DNA of 64,000 nt from Bacteroidota bacterium (lineage in GTDB: Bacteria > Bacteroidota > Ignavibacteria > Palsa-1295): assembly GCA_030706745.1 (NCBI GenBank), contig JAUZNX010000013.1, forward strand, positions 34,541 to 98,540. The letters run 5' to 3'. A program made the position numbers and the translations under genes. Each line of letters begins with the position of its first letter. Positions within the stretch are counted from its first letter, which is position 1. Below are positions 36,809-46,588 of the stretch, in pieces. Below the pieces are notes generated by a model. That model did no database searches. It saw only the letters and a list, made by a program, of their open reading frames with translations, and had not been told where the DNA came from.

Positions 36809-38929
36809 ATGACGGGCAGGACTACAACCACGCGAGTTTATGCCTGGCGCGCAGCGCTGGGCATCGTCGCGCTTGCCCTTCTCGCTGAGTATGCTCTCGC
36901 CCAAACGGAGCCGACGAAACCCTCGCTTTTCGGCAGCGTTCAGCTGTCGAATAATCTTAGCTTCTCCTCGATTCCGGCATACGACAACTCCTATGAATGC
37001 GGCACATTCCAGCAAGGCCATAAGTGGTTCGCGCCCAGCTTCCGCATCGGCGCGAGTCTGCCCCAAGGTCCCTCATGGTCGTTTGGTGGCGCGCTGATGT
37101 ATCATGATCTTTCGACGAACTACACGCTCAATGCGCAGGAAACACCCCAGACGCCCTTAGCTCGCGATCCATTCGGAAATTACGTGGCCATCACACGTAC
37201 CCGGACGCTCGATGTGAGCCTCTCCATGCTCGCGGCATCGCTGTTTGCATCGTATGAAGTGCTTCCGCGATTTGCCGTCACAGCCGGACCATACGCGGGA
37301 TTTTTGACGTCGCACTCACTGAGTCAGAGCGAAGCGATTGCATCGCCTTCGGGTGCGGTATACGCTGACAATAACAGGAGCGTCCGAGCCGTATCCAGCG
37401 CGGCGTTCAATGTCCATCCATTTCAGGCTGGCTTCGATCTCAATGCGTCCTACGAGCTATACTTCCAACCGAATCTTTGGCTTCGGCCATCGTTTGGTGT
37501 GATGCTGCCGGTAACGAGTATCTCGGATCGGAGCACAAGCGCATGGCGCATTCTACCGACGGGCTTTGCACTTGGGCTTGTGTATCGTACTGGCGAGTCT
37601 CCACCGCCGGCAGCCATTGCCTTGGTCGATACGCCCTTCCGCGAACCAGTGCCAGATGTAGCCCCGGTGGAAGCACCGCAAGTATCGCCAGCGCCGGTTA
37701 ATCACGTCCTCAGTGTATCCATCAGCGCGTTTGGTGTGAACGAGGATGGTACCGAGGTCGAGGAGCCTCTGTTGACGATCGAGCGTCTGCATGTGACCGA
37801 GGTCTATCCCATGCTCCATTATGTCTTCTTTGACGATGGCGCTTCGAAGATTCCATCGCGGTATCATCAGCGAACTGCCGCAGAGCGTGATGCCTTCGAA
37901 GTATCGAGCCTGTTCACATCCGGCGCTCTGGAGATCCATCATAATGTGTTGGATATTCTCGGCAGGCGATTGCACGATGATCCATCGGCGAGCGTGACGC
38001 TTGTTGGAGCGCGAAGCATCCACTCACGAGGCGATGCCGCACGAGGACAGGCGATTTCGCGAGAGAGAGCTGAATCCGTGGCTCAGTATTTCGAGACGGT
38101 CTGGGATGTAGCGCCGAATCGGTTGCATGTTCGAGTGCGAGATTTGCCGGATGTCGCGTCTGACGATCTGAATGCATTTGGTGAGGCGGAGAACCGCCGC
38201 GTCGAAATTATCCCGTCTCGCGACGGGATTGCCGCGCCGTTGCACACCGAGCGGATCGAGCGAGTGGCCACACCACCACACATCAGTTTTTATCCCGAGA
38301 TCGTCAGTAGTGCCGGCGTGCGGAGTGCGACGATCGAGGTCAGGGAGCGTGACCGCGTGCTTCGCTCATTCGATGCGCTTACCAAAGGAACGACAGGCGC
38401 ATACGTTTGGACGCTTGACGAACAGTCCATGCCCGATCGCCGCGACTCCCTCAATTATACAATTGTGGTCATCGATAGTCTTGGGGATACTGCCAAAGCC
38501 GAAGGCACGATTCACCTTCGGCAAAAGATTCGCAACCGAACCGTCCATATCACCGATACGACGCTCGATAAGGAAGTCGAGAAGTACAGTCTGATTCTAT
38601 TCGATTATAGTTCGTCGCAACTCGACCGGAAGCAGGCGGAGGGTATCATCCATGACATGGCCGGCAGTATTCTGAAAGGAAGTCAGGTTACCCTGACGGG
38701 CCACACGGATAAGACTGGCGACGACCAGTTCAACGAGAAGCTTGCGCGCGATCGCGTCACACGAGCGGCCGACATGTTGCAGGCTGCATTACGGCGATCG
38801 GGTAAAGGTAAGCCCTCAATGCTCGTCGAGTCCCATGGTTCGCGAGACGATCTGTTCGACAATTCCATCCCCGAGGGGCGGGTGCTCTCGCGGACTGTTC
38901 GTGCACTCATCGAAAACGAGGTACGCTAG
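36809..38929 (+). CDS. Outer-membrane barrel protein with two OmpA-like domains
   Basis: A 706-aa exported protein with signal peptide (WRAALGIVALALLAEYALAQ). Residues about 40-270 look like a beta-barrel (SFGGALMYHDLSTNY, LASLFASYEVLPRFAVTAGPYAGF style strands). A proline-rich linker (PPPAAIALVDTPFREPVPDV) is followed by a first OmpA-like domain (residues about 335-445: LHYVFFDDGASKIP ... AENRRVEI) and a beta sandwich. A second OmpA-like domain follows (about 590-700: LILFDYSSSQLDRKQAEGI, LTGHTDKTGDDQFNEKLARD). Two peptidoglycan-binding-type domains in one protein is unusual. It precedes the 1511-aa T9SS gene by 3 bp. Confidence 0.82.
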   Translation: MTGRTTTTRVYAWRAALGIVALALLAEYALAQTEPTKPSLFGSVQLSNNLSFSSIPAYDNSYECGTFQQGHKWFAPSFRIGASLPQGPSWSFGGALMYHDLSTNYTLNAQETPQTPLARDPFGNYVAITRTRTLDVSLSMLAASLFASYEVLPRFAVTAGPYAGFLTSHSLSQSEAIASPSGAVYADNNRSVRAVSSAAFNVHPFQAGFDLNASYELYFQPNLWLRPSFGVMLPVTSISDRSTSAWRILPTGFALGLVYRTGESPPPAAIALVDTPFREPVPDVAPVEAPQVSPAPVNHVLSVSISAFGVNEDGTEVEEPLLTIERLHVTEVYPMLHYVFFDDGASKIPSRYHQRTAAERDAFEVSSLFTSGALEIHHNVLDILGRRLHDDPSASVTLVGARSIHSRGDAARGQAISRERAESVAQYFETVWDVAPNRLHVRVRDLPDVASDDLNAFGEAENRRVEIIPSRDGIAAPLHTERIERVATPPHISFYPEIVSSAGVRSATIEVRERDRVLRSFDALTKGTTGAYVWTLDEQSMPDRRDSLNYTIVVIDSLGDTAKAEGTIHLRQKIRNRTVHITDTTLDKEVEKYSLILFDYSSSQLDRKQAEGIIHDMAGSILKGSQVTLTGHTDKTGDDQFNEKLARDRVTRAADMLQAALRRSGKGKPSMLVESHGSRDDLFDNSIPEGRVLSRTVRALIENEVR

Positions 38930-38932
38930 CCG

Positions 38933-41900
38933 ATGAACGCACGACATCCGTATCTGCTGGTACTGGCGCTTCTGGCGCTCTTCTCCATGATGCTTGGTGA
39001 ACGAGCCGTCGCGCAGAATTGCCCGCGTGGAATGCTGAACATTAGTGGAGCCGCCTCTTATGTTGCCACACCCGGCATCCAAGCGCTGAATCTGACCCAT
39101 GGATTTACCATCGAATGTTGGGTCTTACCGGCCGGCCTTTCTCCGAATGCCGGTATCATTGATAAAGGGCATGGTGGATTTTCCGCGTATGGGATTTTCC
39201 TGGGACCAGATTCGGAATATACCGGCGTTATTCGGCGTGGGATACCCGACAGTGTGACCTTGCAGCCTGCCGACTCATTTTATAATTGGCACCACATCGC
39301 TCTTGTCTATCGTCCCGGCGATAGCTTGTATCTATTTGTCGATAGCGTCCGAGTTGCGAGCAGGAGTGCCAGGTCAATTCTATCCATTGATTCGAGCACC
39401 GATAGCATTCGAATCGGGATGAGTGCCAATGGCGCCAGCTTCATTGGTCTGATCGATGAAGTGCGAATTTGGAACACGCCACGATCGCTTGCGACGATTC
39501 GAGCGAATATGTTCAACGTTGTTCCGGGCACAGACACGAACCTCGTGCTCTATTATACATTCGATGATGGAGAAGGTCTCACTCGCGTCCATGATTTTTC
39601 CGGACACGGCCGCGATGGATTTCTTCGTGGTCCCAGTGTCGACTTGGTTACATCGAACTCACCCATTCGGAATGCCGCGCCAGGCTGGCAGCTCGCCTCT
39701 CGCGAGAGGCAGATCGTCATTCGGACATTACGATGCGTAGGCTCGTTCGACACGGTCATCTACGTTCATAATATCGGACCGCGACCGGATACGATCACCT
39801 CCTACACATTCAATCATAGCCTTGCATTTTCGAGCGTTTCGAATTTCCCGATCCCCCTGCGCGCCGATAGCAGTTATTATGTCCCGATCGATCTGCATTT
39901 TGAGCCCGGAAGTGGCGGGAGCTATGATAGTGTCTATAACGATAGCTTGTTTATCTCCAGCACCAACGAATGCGGTGGAATATTGGGAATTGCCGTTCAC
40001 GCGAGCTATGATAGTGTTGGACTTCTATTCAATCCAAGTGTGCTTGCGTTCGACTCCGTGTATAATTGTCTGTTACCCAGGATCAAGACGGTCACAGTGA
40101 CGAACGTCAGCCTGACGGATTCCGTGACACTCGAGTCGCCAGTCATACCCTCTGGCAGCGGATTGATTCTTCTGACCCAACTTCCTCGACGGCTCGCTCC
40201 CGGCCAAACGATGATTGACACCTTTGAACTGCTTCCTGGGAAGCGCGGACCACTGACAGTGCAGGCCGGAATCCAACTGGATAAGTGCTCACGCATTGCC
40301 CGATTGACCGTCACCGGGTTTCGCCAGCAGCCCGAGCTTTCCCTTCCGCGCACGATTGATTTTGGCGCGGTCCCGGCGGATTTGGCCGGAATCACACGCG
40401 ACACCACAATCCTTGTGACGAACACCGGTAATGTCGATGATGCAATCCAATCTGTGACATCATCGGACGCGACGCTTACAATACTCGATGGGCGTGAAAA
40501 TCAATTTCGCGCGCCGGGCGATACTCTGCAATTGCATGTGCGATTACACCCAAAGACCTGCGGTCATCTGACGGCGACCCTTCGTATGCGGGGCGTTTTG
40601 TGTGCAACTGATACTTTAGCTGCTATTTCGATCGATGTTGTGCCTCCGGCGCCGTTGATTGCTCCTGCGATTGATGTAGGCCGCATTTGTCCGACCGGTT
40701 CAGTAATGACTGAGATGATGGTGGTCAATCCCAATGACCGTCCGGTTCGATTGGATAGTATTGGGTATTCGACGTATGGAGTATTTTTCAATCCACCTTT
40801 ATTTCCGTATCGAATTCCCGCTGGCGATAGCATCCAGATTGAATTCCTGTTTCAACCGCAGCTCGATGGCGACTTTGTCGATACTGCCTATTTTCAGATG
40901 TCGCCCTGCGGTACTGGTATTGCCGTTTTGCGCGGATCGCGCGGGTATCCAGGTCTCGCATTCAACGCGCCGGTGCTTTCATTCGGGCGCGGCTGTGACA
41001 CAACGCCGATCGCGACTAGTATTACTTTGACGAATGGAACGGCGCGCTCGGTGACAATTACCGATACGATTCACTATGGCTCACCTCGGTTTAACTTTGC
41101 GCCGTTTTCACTGCCGGTCACGCTCGCACCGGGAGAGTCGAAGCAGTTCGCGGTGCGGTTCAAACCTCATTTGGGTGAATTAGATACCGGCTCGTTCGTA
41201 TTCATCGGGGCCGAGGGATGTGTTGCTGTGACGCTTCCAATCCGAGGCTCGCGGGAAATTGCACGAGCCGCATGGAGTCCACCAAGCCTTGAATTCGATA
41301 CGGTCTGTCATGGCACCTCCAAATCGCTGAGTGTACAACTCGCAAACCTCGGGATTGATACGATCGACATTAAGAATGTCGCCATCTCCGGCGTCGGATT
41401 CTCTTTGGATTCCACGCCCAACTCAATCGGAGGCAAGGGAACATTCACCATGATATTCAACAGTACCAAGCCTGGTGAACATAATGGAGTTCTGACTCTG
41501 ACGGTAGACGACTGTGGTACGCAGTTCACGCTGCCACTTCATGCGACGGGAGGCGCCCTGCCCGAGATCGTGCTAACGGACTCGCTATTGAATTTCGATT
41601 CAGTTCATGTCGGGGATTCAGTGGTGCGGTGTATTACACTTAAAAATCCCAGTTGCACACCACTGCATATTTCAATTGATACCAGCGGCCTTGTGGGATT
41701 CGCTGTTCACGAAGTTCCGATACTCCTGCTGGCACGGGATAGCATTCAGTTGTGCGTCACGTTTCGTCCCTTTACGAATGGCTCGACCGATGTAACGCTT
41801 AATATCGCCTCTGATAGTGCAACCGGCCGGACAATAACGCTGCTAGGTGTCGGCCTTTCACCAAATGTTCTCGTTGTGGAACAAGCACTCGATTTCGGAT

Positions 41901-43468
41901 ATGTTCTTCGTGGTGCAGCAAAAACGCTTGATGTTCATCTTTCAAATATTGGCAATGAGGGTGCCGTGATTAGCGCGACAAAATCTCAACCGGAATTCAC
42001 GCTGTCGCTCCCGGCAACGCTACCCGCCAGCGGGGCAGATGTGATTGCGGTTACCTTCAAACCAGACCCAACGACTAGTCTTGTGCTCGACACACTGCTC
42101 GTGAGATGGAGTGGTCACGTCGATACAGTGTTTCTGCGCGGAGAAGGGACAGATACAGGATTGCTCTTAAGCGCGCACGGCATCGACTTCGGCGATGTGC
42201 ATGTAACCGACTCACTATCAATCCCTCTCTATATCACCGCGACAGAAGGCACTCCGAGTGTCAAGAGTGTTATGTTTATGCCGCCGTCCATGCTTCGGTT
42301 TAGCGATAGCGCCACAGTGCCGCACACGATCACGTCGGATCATGATACCTTGACATTGAACCTGACATACCATCCACTGCTGGAAGTGCGCGATACGGCG
42401 CGTCTTATCATCGAGGATGATTCCGCTCGGTTCGACACGGTGCTTCTTACGGGTCGTGGTGTCGAGGCACACGTGCAGATCAACCCATTATGGCTCAAGC
42501 TGCAACCAGTGACGATTGGAGATTCGAACCACCAGCTTATCACTATTAGAAATATCGGGACCTATCCGCTGTTTGTAACAGGGCTGCGCATTGGACCGGA
42601 CTTCCGGGCGGACCAGAACTTGCCGGGAGTCGCGATTGATCCGGGTTCTCAACGAGGGTATCAAATGACGTTCTTGCCAAAACGAGCGCGAACGCTGACG
42701 GACACGCTATATATCACGACCACATCACCCGACGTAATTCCGCCGGTCATCCTGATTGGCACCGGTGTGTATCCACTTGGTGAAGAACCGAGCTTTGGGT
42801 ATTCGGTGGCTTCCACACTCACACGCGCCGGAGATCGCATACAAATACCAGTATCGATCTTCGGCACACGAATTTCGAAGATCGATGCGGATAGTGCCAC
42901 ACTCGATGTCTCATTCGATCCAAGTATGGTGCTCTTCCATGGCACCTTGGCAGGACCAGCCAGTCTCAGCACACCGAAGATGCGAAGGCTCACGGACAGC
43001 ACCGTTGAGGTTACGGTTGCGATGGACTCGTTTGCCGTCTCCCCGATATTCATACTCGATGCCGAAGCACTGCTCGGGCCGAACCCGACATCGTACATTC
43101 ATGTCATCGCGTCTAGTCCCGCGGCCGATCAGGCAGAATCCAAGACCGATGGCTTATTTCAGGTTGCCGATTGTGGTGGGCCGGTGCATGGTGTCGTGTT
43201 CGCGGGCGATTACAGAGTCTCGCGCGTTGCGCCGAATCCTACATCGAGCGATCTTACCATTTCCTATCAACTTGGCCTCGATGGGCCTGTCACGATCGAC
43301 TTGTACGATCCGCTTGGGCGTGTCGCCAAGCACATCGATGGCGGCTCGCAGAAGCAGGGACAACATACTGCTTCGATCGACCTATCCAGCCTCCCGGCGG
43401 GACGATATGTCTATCGCCTGACAAGCCTCGAATATCACGAAGAGGGTGCGGTGCTGGTCGTTCGTTAG
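38933..43468 (+). CDS. Giant secreted LamG / choice-of-anchor-D (ASH-like) protein with T9SS sorting domain
   Basis: A 1511-aa exported protein. After the signal peptide (LLVLALLALFSMMLGERAVAQ) comes a LamG domain (residues about 40-235: FTIECWVLPAGLSPNAGIID, WHHIALVYRPGDSLYLFVD, FIGLIDEVRIWNTPRSLATI). Eight or more tandem immunoglobulin-like ASH/choice-of-anchor-D repeats follow (e.g. LDFGYVLRGAAKTLDVHLSN, IDFGDVHVTDSLSIPLYI), then a cohesin-like module (AGDRIQIPVSIFGTRI) and a T9SS CTD (VAPNPTSSDLTISYQL, LYDPLGRVAKHI, GRYVYRLTSLEY). It forms an extended stalk. It is translationally close to the double-OmpA gene. Its stop overlaps the stop of rlmN on the other strand. Confidence 0.88.
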   Translation: MNARHPYLLVLALLALFSMMLGERAVAQNCPRGMLNISGAASYVATPGIQALNLTHGFTIECWVLPAGLSPNAGIIDKGHGGFSAYGIFLGPDSEYTGVIRRGIPDSVTLQPADSFYNWHHIALVYRPGDSLYLFVDSVRVASRSARSILSIDSSTDSIRIGMSANGASFIGLIDEVRIWNTPRSLATIRANMFNVVPGTDTNLVLYYTFDDGEGLTRVHDFSGHGRDGFLRGPSVDLVTSNSPIRNAAPGWQLASRERQIVIRTLRCVGSFDTVIYVHNIGPRPDTITSYTFNHSLAFSSVSNFPIPLRADSSYYVPIDLHFEPGSGGSYDSVYNDSLFISSTNECGGILGIAVHASYDSVGLLFNPSVLAFDSVYNCLLPRIKTVTVTNVSLTDSVTLESPVIPSGSGLILLTQLPRRLAPGQTMIDTFELLPGKRGPLTVQAGIQLDKCSRIARLTVTGFRQQPELSLPRTIDFGAVPADLAGITRDTTILVTNTGNVDDAIQSVTSSDATLTILDGRENQFRAPGDTLQLHVRLHPKTCGHLTATLRMRGVLCATDTLAAISIDVVPPAPLIAPAIDVGRICPTGSVMTEMMVVNPNDRPVRLDSIGYSTYGVFFNPPLFPYRIPAGDSIQIEFLFQPQLDGDFVDTAYFQMSPCGTGIAVLRGSRGYPGLAFNAPVLSFGRGCDTTPIATSITLTNGTARSVTITDTIHYGSPRFNFAPFSLPVTLAPGESKQFAVRFKPHLGELDTGSFVFIGAEGCVAVTLPIRGSREIARAAWSPPSLEFDTVCHGTSKSLSVQLANLGIDTIDIKNVAISGVGFSLDSTPNSIGGKGTFTMIFNSTKPGEHNGVLTLTVDDCGTQFTLPLHATGGALPEIVLTDSLLNFDSVHVGDSVVRCITLKNPSCTPLHISIDTSGLVGFAVHEVPILLLARDSIQLCVTFRPFTNGSTDVTLNIASDSATGRTITLLGVGLSPNVLVVEQALDFGYVLRGAAKTLDVHLSNIGNEGAVISATKSQPEFTLSLPATLPASGADVIAVTFKPDPTTSLVLDTLLVRWSGHVDTVFLRGEGTDTGLLLSAHGIDFGDVHVTDSLSIPLYITATEGTPSVKSVMFMPPSMLRFSDSATVPHTITSDHDTLTLNLTYHPLLEVRDTARLIIEDDSARFDTVLLTGRGVEAHVQINPLWLKLQPVTIGDSNHQLITIRNIGTYPLFVTGLRIGPDFRADQNLPGVAIDPGSQRGYQMTFLPKRARTLTDTLYITTTSPDVIPPVILIGTGVYPLGEEPSFGYSVASTLTRAGDRIQIPVSIFGTRISKIDADSATLDVSFDPSMVLFHGTLAGPASLSTPKMRRLTDSTVEVTVAMDSFAVSPIFILDAEALLGPNPTSYIHVIASSPAADQAESKTDGLFQVADCGGPVHGVVFAGDYRVSRVAPNPTSSDLTISYQLGLDGPVTIDLYDPLGRVAKHIDGGSQKQGQHTASIDLSSLPAGRYVYRLTSLEYHEEGAVLVVR

Positions 43469-44574
43469 GGGAGGGAGAGTGCAACTGGAGTCTCCTCCGC
43501 CAGTGCCAACTGCCCGCAGGCGGCCTCAATGTCAACGCCTGAACTGGATCGAACCATCACACGGACGCCCTCGGCGCGGAGCAGCGTGAGGAAGCGCTCG
43601 AACTCAGCTTTCGGCGCGGGTGCAAGTTCAGCGGAGATGCCTTCGGGATGGGTGAAGTCGATCGGGTGAAAGGGGATGACGTTCACCTTGCTTGGGCATC
43701 GGCGCGTGATTTTAGCGAGGCGTTTCGCATCGGCTGGACCATCGTTCAATCCGCGGAACACGATATACTCGTAGGTCACGGGAATGTGCGACTGCTGATA
43801 GTAGTCTTCCATCGCGGCGAGCACTTCTTCGAGTGGGTAGCGGCGATTGATCGGCATAATGCGCGAGCGAAGCTCGTTCGTCGTCGCATGTAGCGAGAGT
43901 GCAAGCTTCACGCCGAGGTTCATCCGCGTGAACTCGCGGATGGCATCCGGCAATCCGCTCGTGGAAACTGTAATGCGGCGCTTGCCGAGAATTTCGTTTT
44001 CGGGATCGGTCAGGATGCGGATGGCGCGGGCGACGTGCTCCAGGTTCAGCATCGGTTCACCCATGCCCATGAAGACGAGGTTCGTGATGCTCTCGCCAGT
44101 CAAACGTTCGACCTCAAAAACCTGTAGCAATATCTCTGCAGTCGTGAGATTGCGTTTGAGCTTCAGGGATGCCGTCGCGCAGAATTTGCAGTCGAGCGGG
44201 CAGCCCACTTGTGTCGAAACGCAGAGTGTCTTGCGCTTGACTTCATCGCGCGCATCAAGCATCTCGCTGGGAATCAGCACGGCCTCGATCTTTAGTCCAT
44301 CGGCCAGTTCGAAGAGAAATTTTCGGGTGCCATCGATGCTTTCGGAGAGATGCGCAAGGGCAAGCGTCGGAAGCTTGAACTGCTTTTTCAACTCGGCTTG
44401 CAGCACCTTCGGCAGATCGCTCATTTCCGCGAACGAGCGGGCTCGCCGAGCATAAAGCCAGCAATAGACCTGCGCGGCGCGGAATTTCGGCACGTCGGGC
44501 AGTTCACGTGCAAAAAGCTCCTGAAGCTCTTCGCGGGTGCGGCCAAAGAAATCGGGTGGGGCAGGGGTTCGCAT
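43465..44574 (-). CDS. rlmN: 23S rRNA (adenine-2503-C2)-methyltransferase, dual tRNA/rRNA
   Basis: A 369-aa radical-SAM methylase of A2503 in 23S rRNA (and A37 in some tRNAs). The [4Fe-4S] motif CPLDCKFC (CxxxCxxC) lies in STQVGCPLDCKFCATASL, and the methyl-carrying second cysteine is in SSGVDIEAACGQLA near the C-terminus. GMGEPMLN and LSLHAT are also canonical. The ATG at 44574 (MRTPAPPDFFGRTREEL) is preferred to an in-frame ATG at 44655. It diverges from the glycosyltransferase by 81 bp. Confidence 0.96.
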   Translation of the reverse strand: MRTPAPPDFFGRTREELQELFARELPDVPKFRAAQVYCWLYARRARSFAEMSDLPKVLQAELKKQFKLPTLALAHLSESIDGTRKFLFELADGLKIEAVLIPSEMLDARDEVKRKTLCVSTQVGCPLDCKFCATASLKLKRNLTTAEILLQVFEVERLTGESITNLVFMGMGEPMLNLEHVARAIRILTDPENEILGKRRITVSTSGLPDAIREFTRMNLGVKLALSLHATTNELRSRIMPINRRYPLEEVLAAMEDYYQQSHIPVTYEYIVFRGLNDGPADAKRLAKITRRCPSKVNVIPFHPIDFTHPEGISAELAPAPKAEFERFLTLLRAEGVRVMVRSSSGVDIEAACGQLALAEETPVALSLP

Positions 44575-44655
44575 GTGGGGCACAACACATCGCACGCCGG
44601 GCAATTCCCATGACTCGAAACTCACCGTTCCGAGTTCTCGTTGGCCCGGGCGCAA

Positions 44656-45837
44656 ATGCGTATTCTAATCGTTGGGACAGCCTTTCCTCTTCGCGGCGGC
44701 ATCGCGCATGCCATCGCGTTGATTGCGAAATCGCTCCGGGAACGTGGGAATTGGGTGCATGTCATGACGTTCTCGCGGCAGTATCCCAAATTGCTGTTTC
44801 CAGGCAAATCCCAGGACGAGGCTCCAATTAAGAATGACGAATTACGAATTACAGGTGAGGATGAGAACGAGTCTCTTCGCAATTCTCAGGTGATTGACAC
44901 GATCAATCCTGTCTCGTGGTATCGCGCGGGCCGAATTGCGGCGAGTTACAAACCGGACCTGATTGTCTTCAAGTACTGGATGCCGTTTTTCGCGCCTGCG
45001 TATGGTGTACTCGCGCGTGTTGCGAAACGCATTACGCGGAAGCAGGGACACGAGTGTAAGATCGCGTTCATCGTGGATAACGTGATACCGCATGAGAAGC
45101 GGCCCGGCGATATGATGCTCACGCGCTTCGCGTTTCGTGCGGTCGATGCCTATATCGTCCAGTCGGATTCCGTCGAGCGCGAACTGCTCCAAGTCGTACC
45201 AAATGCGAAGTACGTGAAAGTACTTCATCCCGTCTTTGAGAATTTCGGTCAACGGGTGGATCGTACCGGGGCCCGGGCCGCACTCGGAATCCCAAAGGAT
45301 GCGCCGACGATCCTGTTCTTCGGCTACATCCGCAAATACAAGGGACTCGATATTCTTTTGCGTGCGATGCCGCTCATCCTCAAGAAGCTGCCGGAGCTAC
45401 GGCTTGTTATTGCGGGGGAGTTCTATGGCGATGAGGCAGAGTATCGCAAGCTCATAGAAGAGTTACAGATTCCATCGAACAATTTGGTTCTTGCTACGGA
45501 CTACATTGCGAACGACGAAGTCGCGAAATACTTCAGCGCATCGAATGCTGTTGTGTTGCCCTATCGGGATGCGACACAATCCGGCATCGTTTTGATTGCA
45601 TATAATTTCGATACTCCTGCGATTGTGACAGATGTTGGCGGACTCGCAGAAGTTGTGCCGGACGGCGTGAGTGGACTTATCGTGCCAAAAGCGACGCCCG
45701 AAGCCGTTGCCAAACGCGTGCTTGAATTCTTCGCGCAGGACCTCGAAGCTAAACTCATGGCTGGCGTAGCTGAGCAGAAGAAGAAATATTCGTGGGACGC
45801 ATTTGCGGAAGGGATCGAGAGCCTTGTCAATCTCTAA
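44656..45837 (+). CDS. Glycosyltransferase family 4/GT1-like
   Basis: A 393-aa GT-B fold enzyme. The N-terminal glycine-rich loop (IVGTAFPLRGGIAHAIALI), the mid-region FGYIRKYKGLDILLRAM and the C-terminal donor-binding EX7E-type region (VLPYRDATQSGIVLIAYNFDTPAIVTDVGGLAEVV) are visible; it probably transfers a sugar onto a lipid- or cell-surface-linked acceptor. A palindromic repeat is inserted in frame between strands of the N-terminal domain (residues about 60-77, KNDELRITGEDENESLRNSQ). ATG at 44656; a TTG five codons upstream is also open. The gene heads a unit with an ABC exporter and two methyltransferases. Confidence 0.87.
   Translation: MRILIVGTAFPLRGGIAHAIALIAKSLRERGNWVHVMTFSRQYPKLLFPGKSQDEAPIKNDELRITGEDENESLRNSQVIDTINPVSWYRAGRIAASYKPDLIVFKYWMPFFAPAYGVLARVAKRITRKQGHECKIAFIVDNVIPHEKRPGDMMLTRFAFRAVDAYIVQSDSVERELLQVVPNAKYVKVLHPVFENFGQRVDRTGARAALGIPKDAPTILFFGYIRKYKGLDILLRAMPLILKKLPELRLVIAGEFYGDEAEYRKLIEELQIPSNNLVLATDYIANDEVAKYFSASNAVVLPYRDATQSGIVLIAYNFDTPAIVTDVGGLAEVVPDGVSGLIVPKATPEAVAKRVLEFFAQDLEAKLMAGVAEQKKKYSWDAFAEGIESLVNL
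44831..44885. repeat. In-frame palindromic repeat, DELR-type copy 2
   Basis: AGAATGACGAATTACGAATT starts the element. It is translated NDELRITGEDENESLRNSQ within the glycosyltransferase. The right half is more decayed than in copy 3 (TTCGCAATTCT for the inverted arm). See the copies at 17704 and 47635. Confidence 0.55.
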
Positions 45838-46588
45838 CACGCGTCCCGAGGTCCTTTCCGTCCGGGGCTTGACAAAGGTGTACGGCGATCGTCCGGCGGT
45901 GGATGGAATTTCGTTTGCCGTTCGGCAGAATGAGATCCTGGGTCTGCTGGGCCCGAACGGGGCCGGAAAAACGACGACGATCAGTATGTTGCTCGGTGTG
46001 CTCGAACCCAGTTCGGGCACAATCGAAATCGAGGGCATCGATGTGTTGCGGAATCGCTCGAAAGCCATAGAGCGGACAAACTTTGCAGCGGTATATGCAC
46101 CACTGCCTGGGAATCTCACCGTCGCACAAAATCTTCGCGTCTTTGGACTTCTCTACAGGGTTCAGAATCTTTCGAGCAAGATCGAGGAGCTGATTCACAC
46201 GTTCGAGCTCGGTCAATTTCGTAACACGAAGTGCGGTGTGCTTTCGAGTGGCGAGCAAACCCGCGCCGGACTTGCGAAAGCAATGCTGAACGATCCGCGA
46301 GTGTTGTTGCTCGATGAGCCGACGGCCTCTCTCGATCCATCGGCAGCGCAGTATATCCGTGAGCGGCTAGTGAAATACGCACACGAACGCGCAGTTGGGA
46401 TTCTGTGGACTTCACATAATATGTATGAAGTCGCGGATGTTTGCGACCGGGTGTGCTTTCTCTCACGCGGGAAGATTTTGCTCGAAGGCGATCCGAAGAG
46501 CATGCCGGCGGAGCACGGTAAGAGTTCGCTCGAAGAGTTGTTTATCACCGTGGCGCGCGAGCCGCTCAGTCTCGGGCAACCAGCATGA
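45824..46588 (+). CDS. ABC transporter ATP-binding protein
   Basis: A 254-aa ATPase with Walker A GPNGAGKTT, the signature LSSGEQTRAGLAKAML, Walker B VLLLDEPTASLD and the switch His in WTSHNM. It starts at a TTG (45824) overlapping the end of the glycosyltransferase gene by 14 bp; an upstream TTG at 45803 is also open. It forms a pair with the ABC-2 permease that overlaps its stop. It lacks the C-terminal carbohydrate-binding domain of O-antigen exporters. The substrate is unknown; surface glycan or lipid is suggested by the neighbours. Confidence 0.92.
   Translation: MSISNTRPEVLSVRGLTKVYGDRPAVDGISFAVRQNEILGLLGPNGAGKTTTISMLLGVLEPSSGTIEIEGIDVLRNRSKAIERTNFAAVYAPLPGNLTVAQNLRVFGLLYRVQNLSSKIEELIHTFELGQFRNTKCGVLSSGEQTRAGLAKAMLNDPRVLLLDEPTASLDPSAAQYIRERLVKYAHERAVGILWTSHNMYEVADVCDRVCFLSRGKILLEGDPKSMPAEHGKSSLEELFITVAREPLSLGQPA

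Noticed and set aside
45824..46588. ABC ATPase as the missing ccmA
   Set aside because: It overlaps and pairs with an ABC-2 permease, and four genes separate it from ccmB; generic exporter ATPase is the better reading.
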